This document shows positions 29,645 through 40,325 of a stretch of DNA of 64,000 nucleotides, piece after piece; within the stretch, counting starts at the first letter, position 1, and every line of letters begins with the position of its first letter. The notes below the pieces were generated by a model that did not search any database, was not told the origin of the DNA, and saw only the letters and a program-made list of their open reading frames with translations. Origin of the DNA: Lysinibacillus sphaericus (lineage in GTDB: Bacteria; Bacillota; Bacilli; Bacillales_A; Planococcaceae); contig NZ_CP015224.1 in the NCBI RefSeq assembly GCF_001629735.1, positions 3,658,001-3,722,000 on the forward strand. Direction: 5' to 3'. Made by a program: the position numbers and the translations under genes.

Positions 29645-31105
29645 TTATTGCGCAAATTTTTCTACACGATCAATTGCTTTCTCTTTGCCAATTAAGCAGA
29701 TAGCATTGGGAAGCTCCGGTCCATGTGTTTCACCCGTTGTGACAACACGGATTGGCATAAATAAATTTTTACCTTTATGACCTGTTGCCTTTTGCACAGC
29801 TTTAATAGCTGCTTTTACCGCATCTGGCGTAAATTCTTCTAATTCTTCGAGCTGTGCTTTGAATGCAGCCATTACCTCTGGTACTTGCTCTCCTGCTAAA
29901 ACAGCTTTGGCTTCTTCATCATATTCAATATGGTCTTTAAAGAATAGGCTAGATAATTCAACAATCTCTGCACCAAAGCTCATTTGGTCATGGTAAAGCC
30001 CAATTAAATCTGTTGCCCATGCATGTTGCACTGCTGAAAGTTCATCTGGTAAAAGTCCAGCTTTTTGTAAATGTGGTAATGATAAAGCTACTACTTCTTC
30101 TAAAGATAGTTTTTTAATATATTGATTATTCATCCATGTCAACTTTTGTTTATCGAACATAGATGGTGATTTAGAAAGACGTTTTTCATCAAAGATCTTG
30201 ATAAATTCTTCTTTAGAGAAAATTTCCTCTTCCCCTTCTGGAGACCAGCCAAGTAAAGCAAAGAAGTTGAACATTGCTTCAGGAAGATACCCTAAATCCT
30301 TATATTGAGTGACAAATTGAATAATGGACTCATCACGTTTTGATAGCTTTTTACGGTTCTCATTAATAATTAACGTCATATGACCGAAGCGCGGATACTC
30401 CCAACCAAATGCATCAAAGATCATCATTTGTTTTGGCGTATTAGATAAATGCTCTTCACCACGGAAAACGTGAGAAATCTCCATGAAGTGATCATCTAGA
30501 ACTACAGCATAGTTATACGTTGGAATACCGTTTGCTTTTACAATTACCCAGTCGCCAATGTCTTTAGATTCAAATGTAACTTGTCCACGAACTAAATCTT
30601 CAAAATCATATGTTACATTTTCTGGTACACGCATACGAATTGTGTATGGCTCACCCGCTGCTTCTTTAGCTGCAACTTCCTCAGCTGAGAGATGACGGCA
30701 TGTACCATCATAAGTAGGAGCTGCTACACCTCTTGCTTTTTGTTCCTCACGAGATGCTTCCAGTTTTTCTGAAGAACAGAAGCATTTGTAGGCTGCACCT
30801 TGCGCTAATAGTTTTTCAGCGTGCTCTTTATAAATATCAAGACGCTCCATTTGACGATAAGGCGCATAAGGTCCACCAATATCAATGGACTCATCATATT
30901 CAATACCTAACCATTTTAGGTTATCTAACTGAGATGCTTCTCCACCCTCTACATTACGTTCAATATCCGTATCTTCAATACGTACAATGAATTTACCGTT
31001 ATGATGTTTTGCATATAAATAATTGAATAATGCTGTACGCGCCCCACCGATATGTAAAAAACCTGTTGGAGATGGCGCGTAACGAACGCGAACTTCTTTC
31101 GTCAT
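29645..31105 (-). CDS. gltX: Glutamyl-tRNA synthetase
   Basis: This class I synthetase of 486 residues has [11 protein letters not shown] near the N-terminus and the KLSKRDE signature. Bacilli that lack GlnRS use this enzyme to charge both tRNA(Glu) and tRNA(Gln), the latter then amidated by GatCAB; that the present enzyme is non-discriminating is inferred from the lineage. The ATG has TAGGAGGCTT upstream. It lies between ispF and cysE as in Bacillus. Confidence 0.96.
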   Translation of the reverse strand: MTKEVRVRYAPSPTGFLHIGGARTALFNYLYAKHHNGKFIVRIEDTDIERNVEGGEASQLDNLKWLGIEYDESIDIGGPYAPYRQMERLDIYKEHAEKLLAQGAAYKCFCSSEKLEASREEQKARGVAAPTYDGTCRHLSAEEVAAKEAAGEPYTIRMRVPENVTYDFEDLVRGQVTFESKDIGDWVIVKANGIPTYNYAVVLDDHFMEISHVFRGEEHLSNTPKQMMIFDAFGWEYPRFGHMTLIINENRKKLSKRDESIIQFVTQYKDLGYLPEAMFNFFALLGWSPEGEEEIFSKEEFIKIFDEKRLSKSPSMFDKQKLTWMNNQYIKKLSLEEVVALSLPHLQKAGLLPDELSAVQHAWATDLIGLYHDQMSFGAEIVELSSLFFKDHIEYDEEAKAVLAGEQVPEVMAAFKAQLEELEEFTPDAVKAAIKAVQKATGHKGKNLFMPIRVVTTGETHGPELPNAICLIGKEKAIDRVEKFAQ

Positions 31106-31194
31106 ATTAAAAGCCTCCTAAATTTTCGATCAAAAATTGACTTTGTTCATTTTACCACTCTGTAACTGGAAATAAAAGCAGAGTTCACTCACAT

Positions 31195-31671
31195 TTATTT
31201 CTTCATCAAAAGAATTGTTGCCATCGCTGCTATACCTTCTTCACGTCCAGTAAAACCTAGACGTTCAGTTGTTGTCGCTTTGACATTTACCTGTGACGGC
31301 TCAGCATGTAACAATTCTGCAATACGATTTTGCATTTGCTCAATATATGGTGCCATTTTTGGTCGTTGAGCCATAATTGTACAATCGACATTACCTAGAA
31401 TATATCCTTTATCCTCAACAATTTTCCAAATGTATTCTAATAATTTTGCTGAATCTGCGTCTTTAAAAGCTGGATCTGTGTCTGGAAAATGACGTCCAAT
31501 ATCTCCTTCTCCAATTGCTCCTAGCGCTGCATCTGTAACTGTGTGTAATAATACATCTGCATCTGAGTGTCCAACTAACCCTTTTTCATGTGGAATAGTA
31601 ATACCACCGATAATTAACGGACGCCCTTCTTCAAATGCATGTACATCAAAACCTTGTCCAATTCGAAACAT
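31195..31671 (-). CDS. ispF: 2-C-methyl-D-erythritol 2,4-cyclodiphosphate synthase
   Basis: IspF makes the cyclic diphosphate of the MEP isoprenoid pathway. The 158-residue protein begins [16 protein letters not shown] with metal ligands D9 and H11, and has [11 protein letters not shown] and the C-terminal [16 protein letters not shown]. The first possible in-frame start is ATG 31671, because a stop codon lies a few codons upstream, but no ribosome binding site precedes it. An AGGAG lies 40 bases upstream before a three-codon frame (31689-31700). Unlike in most Bacillus genomes, 343 bases separate it from ispD. Confidence 0.95.
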   Translation of the reverse strand: MFRIGQGFDVHAFEEGRPLIIGGITIPHEKGLVGHSDADVLLHTVTDAALGAIGEGDIGRHFPDTDPAFKDADSAKLLEYIWKIVEDKGYILGNVDCTIMAQRPKMAPYIEQMQNRIAELLHAEPSQVNVKATTTERLGFTGREEGIAAMATILLMKK

Positions 31672-31838
31672 ATGATAGAGAGACTACGTTAGCCATACAT
31701 ATGGATAATTCTCCTAGTTTGCCTAAAATGCAGTCTCATTCACCTTCCTTCACTTTTATCTATTTAGTCACTATTATACCCTCACATTTTAACATATTTC
31801 CTAGGAAATTGAGCTGATAGCAAATAGTCAGCATTTTC

Positions 31839-31961
31839 TTATACCAACAGATCCATTACTCCTTGGTGTGCTGGCTTATAGTTTTTCCAAGCTAACCAAT
31901 CATTATTACAACAGGCGTTAGGACGACCACTGAAAAATAAACATGTCCCATTCTTAGGCAT
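31839..31961 (-). CDS. Possible 40-residue small ORF, cysteine-rich
   Basis: An ATG frame in the ispD-ispF spacer encodes MPKNGTCLFFSGRPNACCNN followed by DWLAWKNYKPAHQGVMDLLV. It has three cysteines and three tryptophan/tyrosine residues but no good ribosome binding site, and it begins right after the ispD terminator. I do not recognise it. It could be a gene remnant or chance. The remainder of the spacer (31672-31838) holds a TATAAT without a good -35 and the three-codon frame. Confidence 0.25.
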   Translation of the reverse strand: MPKNGTCLFFSGRPNACCNNDWLAWKNYKPAHQGVMDLLV

Positions 31962-31963
31962 CA

Positions 31964-32004
31964 ATATAAAATCCCATTAGCAACCTATCACTAATGAGAT
32001 TTTT
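31964..32004 (-). terminator. Terminator after ispD
   Basis: AAAATCTCATTAG pairs with CTAATGGGATTTT around a 10-base loop (31968-31980 with 31991-32003), with T-rich ends on both strands. It separates ispD from ispF. Confidence 0.8.
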
Positions 32005-32014
32005 AAACTAGTCA

Positions 32015-32710
32015 CTATTCATTTAATTGCAATGCTCGTTTTCGTAAAATAGCTTCTCCAAATAGCAAATCCTCTTGTGTCGTCATTTTTACATTCTCGT
32101 AGCTGCTTTCCACAATATGCACTGTGTGACCAAGACGCTCAACTAGCATTGCTTCATCGGTACCAAGAAAACCTACTTTTTCAGCAACATCCTCTGCCTC
32201 AACAATTAAGTCAAAACGGAAGGCTTGAGGCGTTTGAATCATCCATAAGCTGTCGCGATCTACTGTTTCCTCAATGACACCATTACGAACTTTTTTCATT
32301 GTGTCCTTTGCTCGGACACCTGCAATGGCTGCACCAAAGTCGTGGGCACTTTGCACAAGATTGGCGATAATAGCATGTGTAATAAAAGGTCTTGCCGCAT
32401 CATGAACAAGCACGATGTCTACCTGTTCCATTTCCTTCATACATGAATGTACAGAATGCTGTCGTTCAGCACCACCATTAGGTAAACCTTTGACTTTCGT
32501 AATACGATATTCATCGAGCAATTCTTGTATATAAATACGCTCCTCTGGTTTTACTGCTAGCCAAATACCTGTGCAAAAAGGGTCCTGTTGAAAGACCTCT
32601 AACGTGTGTATCAGGATAGGCTTCTTTAAAAGTTTTAAAAACAATTTATTTTGTCCTGCCCCCATACGTTTTCCACTTCCTGCGGCAGGTAAAACTACTT
32701 CATACTGCAT
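32015..32710 (-). CDS. ispD: 2-C-methyl-D-erythritol 4-phosphate cytidylyltransferase
   Basis: IspD joins CTP and methylerythritol phosphate in the MEP pathway. The 231-residue protein begins MQYEVVLPAAGSGKRMGAGQ, the nucleotide-binding loop of the family, and has VLVHDAARPFI and the TPQAFRFDLI region. AGGAAGTG precedes the start. It follows the PIN/TRAM gene by 11 bases, so these two are cotranscribed. Confidence 0.95.
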   Translation of the reverse strand: MQYEVVLPAAGSGKRMGAGQNKLFLKLLKKPILIHTLEVFQQDPFCTGIWLAVKPEERIYIQELLDEYRITKVKGLPNGGAERQHSVHSCMKEMEQVDIVLVHDAARPFITHAIIANLVQSAHDFGAAIAGVRAKDTMKKVRNGVIEETVDRDSLWMIQTPQAFRFDLIVEAEDVAEKVGFLGTDEAMLVERLGHTVHIVESSYENVKMTTQEDLLFGEAILRKRALQLNE

Positions 32711-32721
32711 GTTTTCACTTC

Positions 32722-33807
32722 CTAATCGTCCTTCGGCTTTGCAAATATCATACGACCTGCTGACGTCTGCAGCACACTCGTTACTGTTACCGTTATTGCC
32801 TGTCCTATATAGCTACGACCGCCTTCCACAACAATCATTGTACCATCGTCTAAATAGGCTACTCCTTGATTATGCTCTTTGCCATCTTTAATGACTACCA
32901 CCTGCATATCTTCACCTGGAATAACGACAGGCTTTACGGCATTCGCTAAATCATTTATATTTAATACTTTTACATGATGTAGCTCGCATACTTTATTAAG
33001 GTTAAAATCATTTGTGACAATTTGTGTATCAGTCCCCATTTTTTTTGCCAGTCGTACAAGTTTTAAATCTACCTCTTGCACATCCTCAAAATCCTCATCT
33101 GTAATCTCTACGTTCGTATTACGTTCATCCTGTAATTTCCTTAAAATATCTAAGCCTCGACGACCTCTTGTGCGCTTTAATGTATCTGAGGAATCAGCAA
33201 TATGCTGAAGCTCTGTTAGGACAAATTGAGGCACAATTAAGATTCCTTCAATGAATCCTGTTTCAGAAATATCAGCGATGCGGCCATCAATAATGACACT
33301 TGTATCTAACAATTTGTAACTTCCTCGCACCTCTTGAATTTCATTACCCTCAGCAACTTTTTTCTTTGTCTGATTACTACGTAAGGTAAAAAGCTGGATT
33401 AATTCATCCCTTTTTCTAAAACCTAAACGGAAGCCTAGATATCCTAATACGAATGACAGGATAATAGGGACTACCTCTGTAATAACAGGGAACTTCACAC
33501 TATTAATAGCAAAGCCTAAAAAATACGCTACAATTAGCCCTATTATTAGGCCAAGCGTACCAAATAACAAATCTCCGACCGGAACCTTAAACAGGACCTC
33601 TTCCATCCAGCTAATGAGCTTCACAAAATAATCGGAAAACGCGAATGACAATGTAAACAGTAAAAGCGCTCCTAATGCTACTGATACGTAAGGATTATCA
33701 AGCCAAGGATTAGATGATAAATGAAGCAATTCGTATAATGGCGGTAAGAAAACAAGGCCCAATGCTCCTCCAATCAGTAAAAAAGCTATCTGAACAAATT
33801 TTTTCAC
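32722..33807 (-). CDS. PIN and TRAM domain membrane protein (YacL type)
   Basis: The 361-residue protein has four predicted membrane helices in the first 130 residues, then a PIN domain beginning KLLDTSVIIDGRIADI with acidic residues in DTDQIVTND-like TDTQIVTNDFNLNKV, and a C-terminal TRAM domain. The PIN fold suggests a membrane-bound RNase, but no substrate is established to my knowledge. The start is GTG (33805-33807) with a perfect AGGAGG nine bases upstream. In Bacillus disA lies just upstream of this gene; here it does not. Confidence 0.9.
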   Translation of the reverse strand: MKKFVQIAFLLIGGALGLVFLPPLYELLHLSSNPWLDNPYVSVALGALLLFTLSFAFSDYFVKLISWMEEVLFKVPVGDLLFGTLGLIIGLIVAYFLGFAINSVKFPVITEVVPIILSFVLGYLGFRLGFRKRDELIQLFTLRSNQTKKKVAEGNEIQEVRGSYKLLDTSVIIDGRIADISETGFIEGILIVPQFVLTELQHIADSSDTLKRTRGRRGLDILRKLQDERNTNVEITDEDFEDVQEVDLKLVRLAKKMGTDTQIVTNDFNLNKVCELHHVKVLNINDLANAVKPVVIPGEDMQVVVIKDGKEHNQGVAYLDDGTMIVVEGGRSYIGQAITVTVTSVLQTSAGRMIFAKPKDD

Positions 33808-33986
33808 AAGCTGTCACCTCCTATTGTTAGTTAAGATTATACATAGTTTATTATAGAAAATCCTTCTTCAGCCCATCAGATTATCATTATTTAACTCTCT
33901 CTTTCCAACCACACATTCACCCTGCATTAACTAGGACGCCTATTCCTTTACTTGAGTTTCCCACTTTTTACGTCAAAATGAAGGAA

Positions 33987-34016
33987 ATGCATGTCAGAAT
34001 AGTATCTAACATGCAT
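33987..34016 (-). terminator. Hairpin after radA
   Basis: ATGCATGTTAG pairs with CTGACATGCAT (one G-T) around an 8-base loop, followed on the minus strand by TTTCCTTCATTTT. The stem is strong but the U-run is broken. Confidence 0.55.
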
Positions 34017-34023
34017 GGTTTTC

Positions 34024-35400
34024 CTATAACTCTCTAAAACAGGCATTTAATGCATCCTTTATTGTTTCTACACCGACAATTTCAATCCCTTGCGGAAAAT
34101 CCCAACCACCTATATTTGATGCAGGAATGAAGACTTTTTTAAAACCAAGCTTCGCCGCTTCAATGACACGCTGCTCGATACGGGATACTCGACGTACCTC
34201 TCCTGTCAGACCCACTTCACCAATAAAGCAATCGGTTGCCCTTACAGCCTGATCCTTAAAGCTAGACACGATGCTTGTCAGAACAGCTAAATCTATAGCA
34301 GGTTCGTCCAATTTCACACCACCAGCAACTTTAATATATGCATCCTGTGCTTGTAGCATGAGACCCATACGCTTTTCAAGCACAGCCATCAGCAATTGCA
34401 CTCTATTTTGATCTACCCCGGTTGCCATCCGTTTAGGGTAATTAAAGCTTGTAGGCGTCACTAGCGACTGAATTTCAACGAGTATTGGCCTTGTTCCCTC
34501 CATCGAGGCAACAATCGTGGAACCCGCAGCCCCTTGTGAACGCTCCTGCAAAAATAGCTCAGATGGGTTCAGCACCTCTTTTAAACCACCCTGTAGCATT
34601 TCAAATATAGCAATTTCATTGGTAGAGCCAAAGCGGTTTTTTTGACTTCGTAAAATACGATGATTATGATGTCTTTCGCCTTCAAAATATAGGACTGTAT
34701 CCACCATATGTTCTAAAATTCGAGGCCCTGCGATTTGCCCCTCTTTCGTAACATGCCCAACTAAGAATATAGCAATCCCTTTTGTTTTAGCTATTCGCAT
34801 AAGCTCAGCTGTACACTCACGTACCTGAGATACACTACCTGGCGCACTTGTTACCTCTGGATGAAAGACCGTTTGTATGGAATCAACAATGACAAATTTC
34901 GGCTGTACTTCCTCAATCGTTTGATTCAAAAACTCAAGATTCGTTTCGGAATAAATGTACAGCTCTTGAGAGATTACCCCTAAACGCTCTGCTCGTAGCT
35001 TCGTTTGACGAATAGACTCCTCACCTGAAATATACAGCACGCGATGGCCTTTATTTGAGAGCAAAGCTGAAACTTGTAGTAATAATGTTGATTTCCCAAT
35101 CCCAGGATCGCCACCTATTAATACTAGAGAGCCAGGCACAATACCACCGCCTAATACACGATTCAGCTCGCCCATTTCTGTCGCCACTCGAGACTCTTCA
35201 CTAGCTTCGACCTGAATAATGGGGATTGCCTTTTGAGTAACTGTAGCAGAATGCTGGAATGCCCCTCTTGGTCCTTTCGCTATAACTTCTACTTCCTCCA
35301 CCATTTTATTCCATTCTCCACAGCCTGGACATCTTCCCATCCATTTTGCCGATTCATAGCCACAGCCTGAACATACAAATTTCGTTTTTTTCTTTGCCAA
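34024..35400 (-). CDS. radA: DNA repair protein RadA
   Basis: RadA is a RecA-like branch-migration helicase. The 458-residue protein has an N-terminal zinc finger ([18 protein letters not shown]), Walker [11 protein letters not shown], the RadA-specific KNRFG motif and a C-terminal Lon-protease-like domain. The start is TTG 35398-35400 with GAGGTGA seven bases upstream; the frame continues above it but without a site and through the clpC terminator. It follows clpC, and the next gene is the PIN/TRAM protein. Confidence 0.95.
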   Translation of the reverse strand: MAKKKTKFVCSGCGYESAKWMGRCPGCGEWNKMVEEVEVIAKGPRGAFQHSATVTQKAIPIIQVEASEESRVATEMGELNRVLGGGIVPGSLVLIGGDPGIGKSTLLLQVSALLSNKGHRVLYISGEESIRQTKLRAERLGVISQELYIYSETNLEFLNQTIEEVQPKFVIVDSIQTVFHPEVTSAPGSVSQVRECTAELMRIAKTKGIAIFLVGHVTKEGQIAGPRILEHMVDTVLYFEGERHHNHRILRSQKNRFGSTNEIAIFEMLQGGLKEVLNPSELFLQERSQGAAGSTIVASMEGTRPILVEIQSLVTPTSFNYPKRMATGVDQNRVQLLMAVLEKRMGLMLQAQDAYIKVAGGVKLDEPAIDLAVLTSIVSSFKDQAVRATDCFIGEVGLTGEVRRVSRIEQRVIEAAKLGFKKVFIPASNIGGWDFPQGIEIVGVETIKDALNACFREL

Positions 35401-35441
35401 CTTTCTTTCACCTCGAATATTTGTTCTTATATTAATTGTAC

Positions 35442-35482
35442 AAAAAAAAAGACAGCTTGGCACTTAATGCCTTACTGTCTTT
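35442..35482 (-). terminator. Terminator after clpC
   Basis: AAAGACAG pairs with CTGTCTTT with an inner GGC/GCC pair across an internal loop, followed by nine Ts on the minus strand. It closes the ctsR operon before radA, ten bases after the clpC stop. Confidence 0.88.
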
Positions 35483-35491
35483 AGTTTGAAA

Positions 35492-37936
35492 TTATTTAGA
35501 GATAGAAACTCCCTCTTTTTTCTTCACAATAAACTCGTCATTTACATAATCAATGATAACATGATTACCCTTCTCCACATTACCCTTTAATAATTCTTCT
35601 GATAATCGGTCTTCCACTTGTTTTTGTAATGCTCGACGTAGTGGACGTGCACCGTATTGAGGGTCGTAGCCCTCCTGAGCAATTTTTTCAAGCGCTGCAT
35701 CTGTTAATTCTAATGAAATATCCTGTTCTTTCAACCGCTTTGTTAGAGCGTTCCCCATCATCGCAATGATTTCTTTTAAATGCTCTTTTTCTAATGAATG
35801 GAACACAATCATTTCATCAATACGGTTTAAGAATTCTGGACGGAATGCTTTTTTCAATTCTTCGAGCATCGTACTCTTCATATCTTTATGTTTAGAATCT
35901 GCACCACCTACGTTAAAACCAAGGCTTTTTTGATATTTAAGAGCATCCGCGCCGACGTTAGAAGTCATTATCACTACTGTGTTGCGGAAGTCTACTACAC
36001 GCCCCTTAGAGTCCGTTAATCGACCATCTTCAAGAACTTGCAGGAGAATATTGAAAACATCAGGGTGTGCTTTTTCAATTTCATCTAGTAATACAACAGA
36101 ATATGGTTTACGACGAACCTTTTCAGTCAATTGACCACCATCATCAAAGCCTACGTAGCCTGGAGGTGAACCTACTAAACGAGAAGTTGAATGTTTCTCC
36201 ATGTACTCAGACATATCGACACGAATCATAGCATCTTCGTCACCAAACATCACTTCAGCAAGTGCTCTTGCAAGCTCCGTTTTACCAACACCAGTAGGAC
36301 CTAAGAAAATAAATGAACCGATTGGTCGTTTTGGATCTTTGAGGCCCGCTCTTGCACGACGGATCGCACGGGAAATGGCTTCTACTGCTTCCCCTTGCCC
36401 AACCACACGTTTGTGTAGCTCTTCTTCAAGTTGTAATAATTTTGAAGATTCTTCAGAAGCAATTTTAGCTACAGGAATTCCTGTCCACATTGATACAACT
36501 GCTGCAACATCATCTACTGTTACTTTGGACTCGGCTTTACCTTGCTCTTCTTTCCAATTTTTTCTTGTAGCTTCAATCTCATCTTTAAGCTTTTGCTCCG
36601 TATCTCTTAACGCAGCAGCCTTTTCAAACTCTTGACCTGATACAGCAGCATTCTTTTCAGAGCGAACATTTTCAAGCTTATCTTCAAGTGCCTTTAAGTT
36701 TGGTGGCACTGCGAATGAACGTAAGCGAACCTTTGATCCTGCTTCATCAATCAGGTCAATTGCTTTATCTGGTAAGAAGCGGTCAGAAATATATCGATCA
36801 CCCATTTTTGCCGCTGCTTCAATTGCTTCATCTGTAATTTTCACTCGGTGATGTGCTTCATAGCGATCTCGTAAGCCTTGAATAATGAGAATTGCTTCTT
36901 CCACCGTTGGTTCATCCACTTGGATCGGTTGGAAACGACGCTCTAATGCTGCATCTTTTTCAATATATTTACGATATTCATCAAGCGTTGTCGCACCGAT
37001 ACATTGCAGCTCACCACGCGCTAAGGATGGTTTTAAAATATTTGATGCGTCAATTGCACCTTCTGCACCACCTGCACCGATTAAAGTGTGTAATTCATCA
37101 ATAAATAAAATGATATTTCCGGCTTGGCGGATTTCATCCATTACTTTTTTCAAACGGTCCTCAAATTCCCCACGATATTTTGTGCCTGCAACGACAGTTC
37201 CCATATCTAGTGTCATCACACGTTTGTCTCGAAGAATTTCTGGTACTTCATTATTAATAATTTGCTGTGCTAACCCTTCAGCAATTGCTGTTTTACCAAC
37301 ACCTGGCTCACCAATTAAAACAGGGTTATTTTTTGTACGACGCGATAACACTTCGATAACACGTGTAATTTCCTTGCTTCGACCAATCACAGGATCTAAC
37401 GTGCCTTCACGGGCAATTTGAGTTAAATCACGGGCTAAACTATCTAATGTAGGGGTATTCGCAGCTTGTGCCGCTTGTTGACCTGATTGCGCATTATCAT
37501 TATTCCCTAATAACAATAATACTTGCTGACGTGCTTTATTTAAGCCCACACCTGCATTGTTTAAGACGCGAGCTGCTACACCTTCACCTTCACGTATAAG
37601 GGCTAACAGCAAATGCTCTGTACCGATATACGAATGGCCTAATTTACGAGATTCATCAACCGATAGTTCAATTACTTTTTTCGCTCGTGGCGTATAGTGA
37701 ACGATTGGACCAACATCTTCTTTACCTTTACCAACTAATTCTTCAATACCAGCTTCAATCATTTGAGGACTAATATCAATAGCTTCTAACGCTTTTGCAG
37801 CAATACCGCCGCCTTCACGTATAAGCCCTAATAAAATGTGCTCTGTGCCAATGGATTCGTGCTTCCAACGAATAGCCTCTTCCTGAGCAAGCTGTAATAC
37901 TTTTTGCGCGCGTTGTGTAAAACGATTAAACATCAT
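35492..37936 (-). CDS. clpC: ATP-dependent Clp protease ATP-binding subunit ClpC
   Basis: This Hsp100 unfoldase feeds ClpP, including proteins tagged by phospho-arginine. The 814 residues show two N-terminal Clp repeats ([38 protein letters not shown]), AAA domain 1 with GEPGVGKT, a middle domain with a UVR-like coiled coil, and AAA domain 2 with [11 protein letters not shown] 37936 (MMFNRFT) matches homologues and has GGAGAGGA upstream; the reading frame above it overlaps mcsB and is not coding. Its start overlaps mcsB by 11 bases. Last gene of the CtsR-controlled operon. Confidence 0.96.
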   Translation of the reverse strand: MMFNRFTQRAQKVLQLAQEEAIRWKHESIGTEHILLGLIREGGGIAAKALEAIDISPQMIEAGIEELVGKGKEDVGPIVHYTPRAKKVIELSVDESRKLGHSYIGTEHLLLALIREGEGVAARVLNNAGVGLNKARQQVLLLLGNNDNAQSGQQAAQAANTPTLDSLARDLTQIAREGTLDPVIGRSKEITRVIEVLSRRTKNNPVLIGEPGVGKTAIAEGLAQQIINNEVPEILRDKRVMTLDMGTVVAGTKYRGEFEDRLKKVMDEIRQAGNIILFIDELHTLIGAGGAEGAIDASNILKPSLARGELQCIGATTLDEYRKYIEKDAALERRFQPIQVDEPTVEEAILIIQGLRDRYEAHHRVKITDEAIEAAAKMGDRYISDRFLPDKAIDLIDEAGSKVRLRSFAVPPNLKALEDKLENVRSEKNAAVSGQEFEKAAALRDTEQKLKDEIEATRKNWKEEQGKAESKVTVDDVAAVVSMWTGIPVAKIASEESSKLLQLEEELHKRVVGQGEAVEAISRAIRRARAGLKDPKRPIGSFIFLGPTGVGKTELARALAEVMFGDEDAMIRVDMSEYMEKHSTSRLVGSPPGYVGFDDGGQLTEKVRRKPYSVVLLDEIEKAHPDVFNILLQVLEDGRLTDSKGRVVDFRNTVVIMTSNVGADALKYQKSLGFNVGGADSKHKDMKSTMLEELKKAFRPEFLNRIDEMIVFHSLEKEHLKEIIAMMGNALTKRLKEQDISLELTDAALEKIAQEGYDPQYGARPLRRALQKQVEDRLSEELLKGNVEKGNHVIIDYVNDEFIVKKKEGVSISK

Positions 37937-39035
37937 ATAAATCCTCTCCTTTTTCCCCATTATTAGGCTTATTCGTGTGTGTTTGAATTAATGCCTCACG
38001 AAGCATTTCTGCTCGTACACGATCACGTTCAGCAGGCGGTAATGCCTCACCTGCATAATGCTGTAAAAAACCTGGTTGCATACTGACGACGCACTCATTT
38101 AAAGTTGTTGCGAGTATACCGTCAATCAACTGTAGGTCGACTCCTAAACGAACATTCGAAAGACAGGTAGCCGCTTCCTCACTTGTTAAAATTCTTGCAT
38201 AAGTAAGGGTACCTAAAGCTCGATAAACTCGATCTTCTAAAGCAAGCTCAGCTTTTTCCATCAGCCTACCTCTCGCATGCCGTTCCTTTTGTATAATTTT
38301 TTCAGCAACACTTTGTATATCTGCTAAAATATCTTCTTCTGTCTTTCCAAGTGTAATTTGGTTAGACACTTGATAAACGTTCCCTAAATTTTCGCTTCCT
38401 TCACCATATATACCTCTTACCGTCATGCCTAAGCGTGTCATCGCATTTATAATTTGATTCATCTGTCCGGTTAACGTAAGAGCAGGTAGATGCATCATCA
38501 CAGATGCCCGAAGCCCAGTACCAATATTCGTAGGACAGCTTGTTAAATAGCCAAAGGTATCTCGAAATGCATAAGGTAAGACCTTCTCTAGAATACGGTC
38601 AATCTTATTCGCTTGTTCATAGGCATTTTGAAGCTGAAAACTCGCGGTCATACATTGAATGCGCAAGTGATCCTCTTCATTCACCATAATACTCACCGAT
38701 TCATCTTGTGACAGAAGCACAGAGCCCACCTGCTCTTTTTTTGCAAGCTGCGGACTAATCAAATGCTTTTCTACAAGAATTTGACGTTGTAAAGGTGTTA
38801 AATCATTGATAGAAAAATAAGCATAATCATTTTGAAGCGTTGGACTATCGCTTACTGCATGTGTAACTGCCTGTTCCACCTGTAAAGCCTCGTTCTCTGA
38901 AAACGATAATGGAAAACGATATCCATCTAAATTTCGAGCAAGGCGAATACGTGTACTAATGACAATGTCAGAATAATCGTCTTCAATACGCATCCAAGTA
39001 GGTGTAGCACGCTCTAAAAACGATTCAATCATCAT
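37926..39035 (-). CDS. mcsB: Protein arginine kinase McsB
   Basis: McsB phosphorylates arginines to mark proteins for ClpCP. The 369-residue protein is of the guanido-kinase family with [18 protein letters not shown], the catalytic-region [14 protein letters not shown] and the substrate loop near [13 protein letters not shown]. The ATG overlaps the mcsA stop by 4 bases (ATGA), so the two partners are coupled. Confidence 0.96.
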   Translation of the reverse strand: MMIESFLERATPTWMRIEDDYSDIVISTRIRLARNLDGYRFPLSFSENEALQVEQAVTHAVSDSPTLQNDYAYFSINDLTPLQRQILVEKHLISPQLAKKEQVGSVLLSQDESVSIMVNEEDHLRIQCMTASFQLQNAYEQANKIDRILEKVLPYAFRDTFGYLTSCPTNIGTGLRASVMMHLPALTLTGQMNQIINAMTRLGMTVRGIYGEGSENLGNVYQVSNQITLGKTEEDILADIQSVAEKIIQKERHARGRLMEKAELALEDRVYRALGTLTYARILTSEEAATCLSNVRLGVDLQLIDGILATTLNECVVSMQPGFLQHYAGEALPPAERDRVRAEMLREALIQTHTNKPNNGEKGEDLYDV

Positions 39036-39574
39036 GACACATCACCACCTTCAAATTGTAGCTGCTTCTCAAGCTCTTTGACTTCATCACGAAGCTTTGC
39101 TGCCTCTTCGAATTGTTCTTCATCTACAGCGAACTTCATACGTTTACGGATTTCCTCAATTTGCTTTTTAATGACATACACATTGCTATGGGCACCTGGC
39201 ATTTTACCAATATGTTGGGGACCAGCCTGTATCCGATTAAAGAGCTTAGGTAAATGTTCGCTAAAAGTGTCATAACAGCTTGGGCAACCAAACTTACCTT
39301 CTTTCAAAAATTGCTTATACGTAAATTCACATTGTGGACACGTTTGCTGTTGTGGCTGTGTTTGTTGTTTTTCCCCCACCTTTTGCCATGTAGGTGAGCC
39401 AAACCAGTTAGATAATAACTGTTGTATAGAAACTGGCTCTTGTTTAAACTCTGCATGAAATGGATGGAACTGTGAGGCGCAGACGTCACAATAATGGTGC
39501 TCCACCTTTTGCCCATTTTGAACTTGTGTTACAGTAACTGTCGCATTACGTTGTTTACAATGTTCACATATCAT
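39032..39574 (-). CDS. mcsA: McsB activator McsA
   Basis: McsA activates the arginine kinase and helps sense heat, metals and oxidation. The 180-residue protein has four CxxC zinc motifs (CEHC, CDVC, CPQC, CPSC) and a C-terminal UVR motif (EEQFEEAAKLRDEVKELEKQ). The ATG at 39572-39574 (MICEHC) matches homologues and has GAGGTG six bases upstream; two earlier in-frame starts overlap that site. A gap of 13 bases separates it from ctsR. Confidence 0.95.
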   Translation of the reverse strand: MICEHCKQRNATVTVTQVQNGQKVEHHYCDVCASQFHPFHAEFKQEPVSIQQLLSNWFGSPTWQKVGEKQQTQPQQQTCPQCEFTYKQFLKEGKFGCPSCYDTFSEHLPKLFNRIQAGPQHIGKMPGAHSNVYVIKKQIEEIRKRMKFAVDEEQFEEAAKLRDEVKELEKQLQFEGGDVS

Positions 39575-39587
39575 TTCCATCACCTCA

Positions 39588-40058
39588 CTATTTCTGCTGC
39601 TCGTATTTTATAGTTGTCAGCATCGCCCGCAATATTTTTGCTCGAATTATATCTCTTAAAGGAAGATGTAAGTCGATTGTTGAGCGATCAATTGCTGCTA
39701 ACATTAACTTCGCTTCTCGCTTTGAAATTACCTGCTCGTCGATGAGTCGATACACTAAATCTTCTGCCATTGTTTGCGATGCTCCACCTTCAATATGCCG
39801 GAGAACATCGTCAATTAAATCAATCTGTGAATTCGCGCGGACACGTAAAATTCGAATGTATCCACCACCACCACGCTTGCTCTCTACAAGGTAACCTCGC
39901 TCGGCAGTAAATCTTGTATTAATGACATAATTTATTTGTGACGGAACACATTGAAATTTATCTGCAATTTCACTACGTTTTATTTCAATATGCCCTTCCC
40001 CACCTAATTCAAGTACTTGCTTTAAGTAACCTTCTATGATGTCTGATATATTACGCAT
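39588..40058 (-). CDS. ctsR: Class III heat-shock repressor CtsR
   Basis: CtsR represses clp genes and is inactivated by heat through its glycine-rich loop. The 156-residue protein begins MRNISDIIEGYLKQVLELGG with a winged-helix DNA-binding part and the tetraglycine loop in ESKRGGGGYIRI, the thermosensor of the family. ATG 40058 has GCGAGGTG upstream. It is the first gene of the operon, under the CtsR repeats at 40080-40116. Confidence 0.96.
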   Translation of the reverse strand: MRNISDIIEGYLKQVLELGGEGHIEIKRSEIADKFQCVPSQINYVINTRFTAERGYLVESKRGGGGYIRILRVRANSQIDLIDDVLRHIEGGASQTMAEDLVYRLIDEQVISKREAKLMLAAIDRSTIDLHLPLRDIIRAKILRAMLTTIKYEQQK

Positions 40059-40079
40059 TTTAGGAATACACCTCGCTTG

Positions 40080-40148
40080 CTTCACTGACTTTGACTATCT
40101 TTGACTTTCTTTGAGTATATTATACAAAACGCTTGAAAATAATTGCAA
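40080..40148 (-). promoter_or_regulatory. CtsR-controlled promoter
   Basis: A promoter TTGCAA (40143-40148), 18 bases, perfect TATAAT (40119-40124) is followed on the minus strand by ACTCAAA-AGTCAAA-AGTCAAA-AGTGAAG heptads, each starting 10 bases after the last (40110-40116, 40100-40106, 40090-40096, 40080-40086). The middle two form a standard CtsR box AGTCAAANNNAGTCAAA over the start site. The region 40149-40275 above it shows nothing further. Confidence 0.93.
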
Positions 40149-40277
40149 TGATTTCGCCCAGAGAAAAATGAAATGCCTTAAAAAGTATATTCAAGCGTAA
40201 AAAATAGCACTTATTAATTAATGGCTATCGAGCACATTTATTTGCTTCCTACACCTAATGTACCCTTTTTATCCATA

Positions 40278-40316
40278 GAAAAAACGCAAGCATATGCAAC
40301 TAGCATATACTTGCGT
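40278..40316 (-). terminator. Terminator after the DUF4870 gene
   Basis: ACGCAAGTATATGC pairs with GCATATGCTTGCGT (one mismatch) around a 5-base loop, followed by TTTTTTC on the minus strand. Confidence 0.9.
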
Positions 40317-40325
40317 CTATAAAAA

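Noticed and set aside
36201..37421. Two long plus-strand frames (144 and 178 codons) opposite clpC
   Set aside because: They are antisense shadows of a strongly conserved coding region; their peptides look like reverse-frame translation with no motifs.
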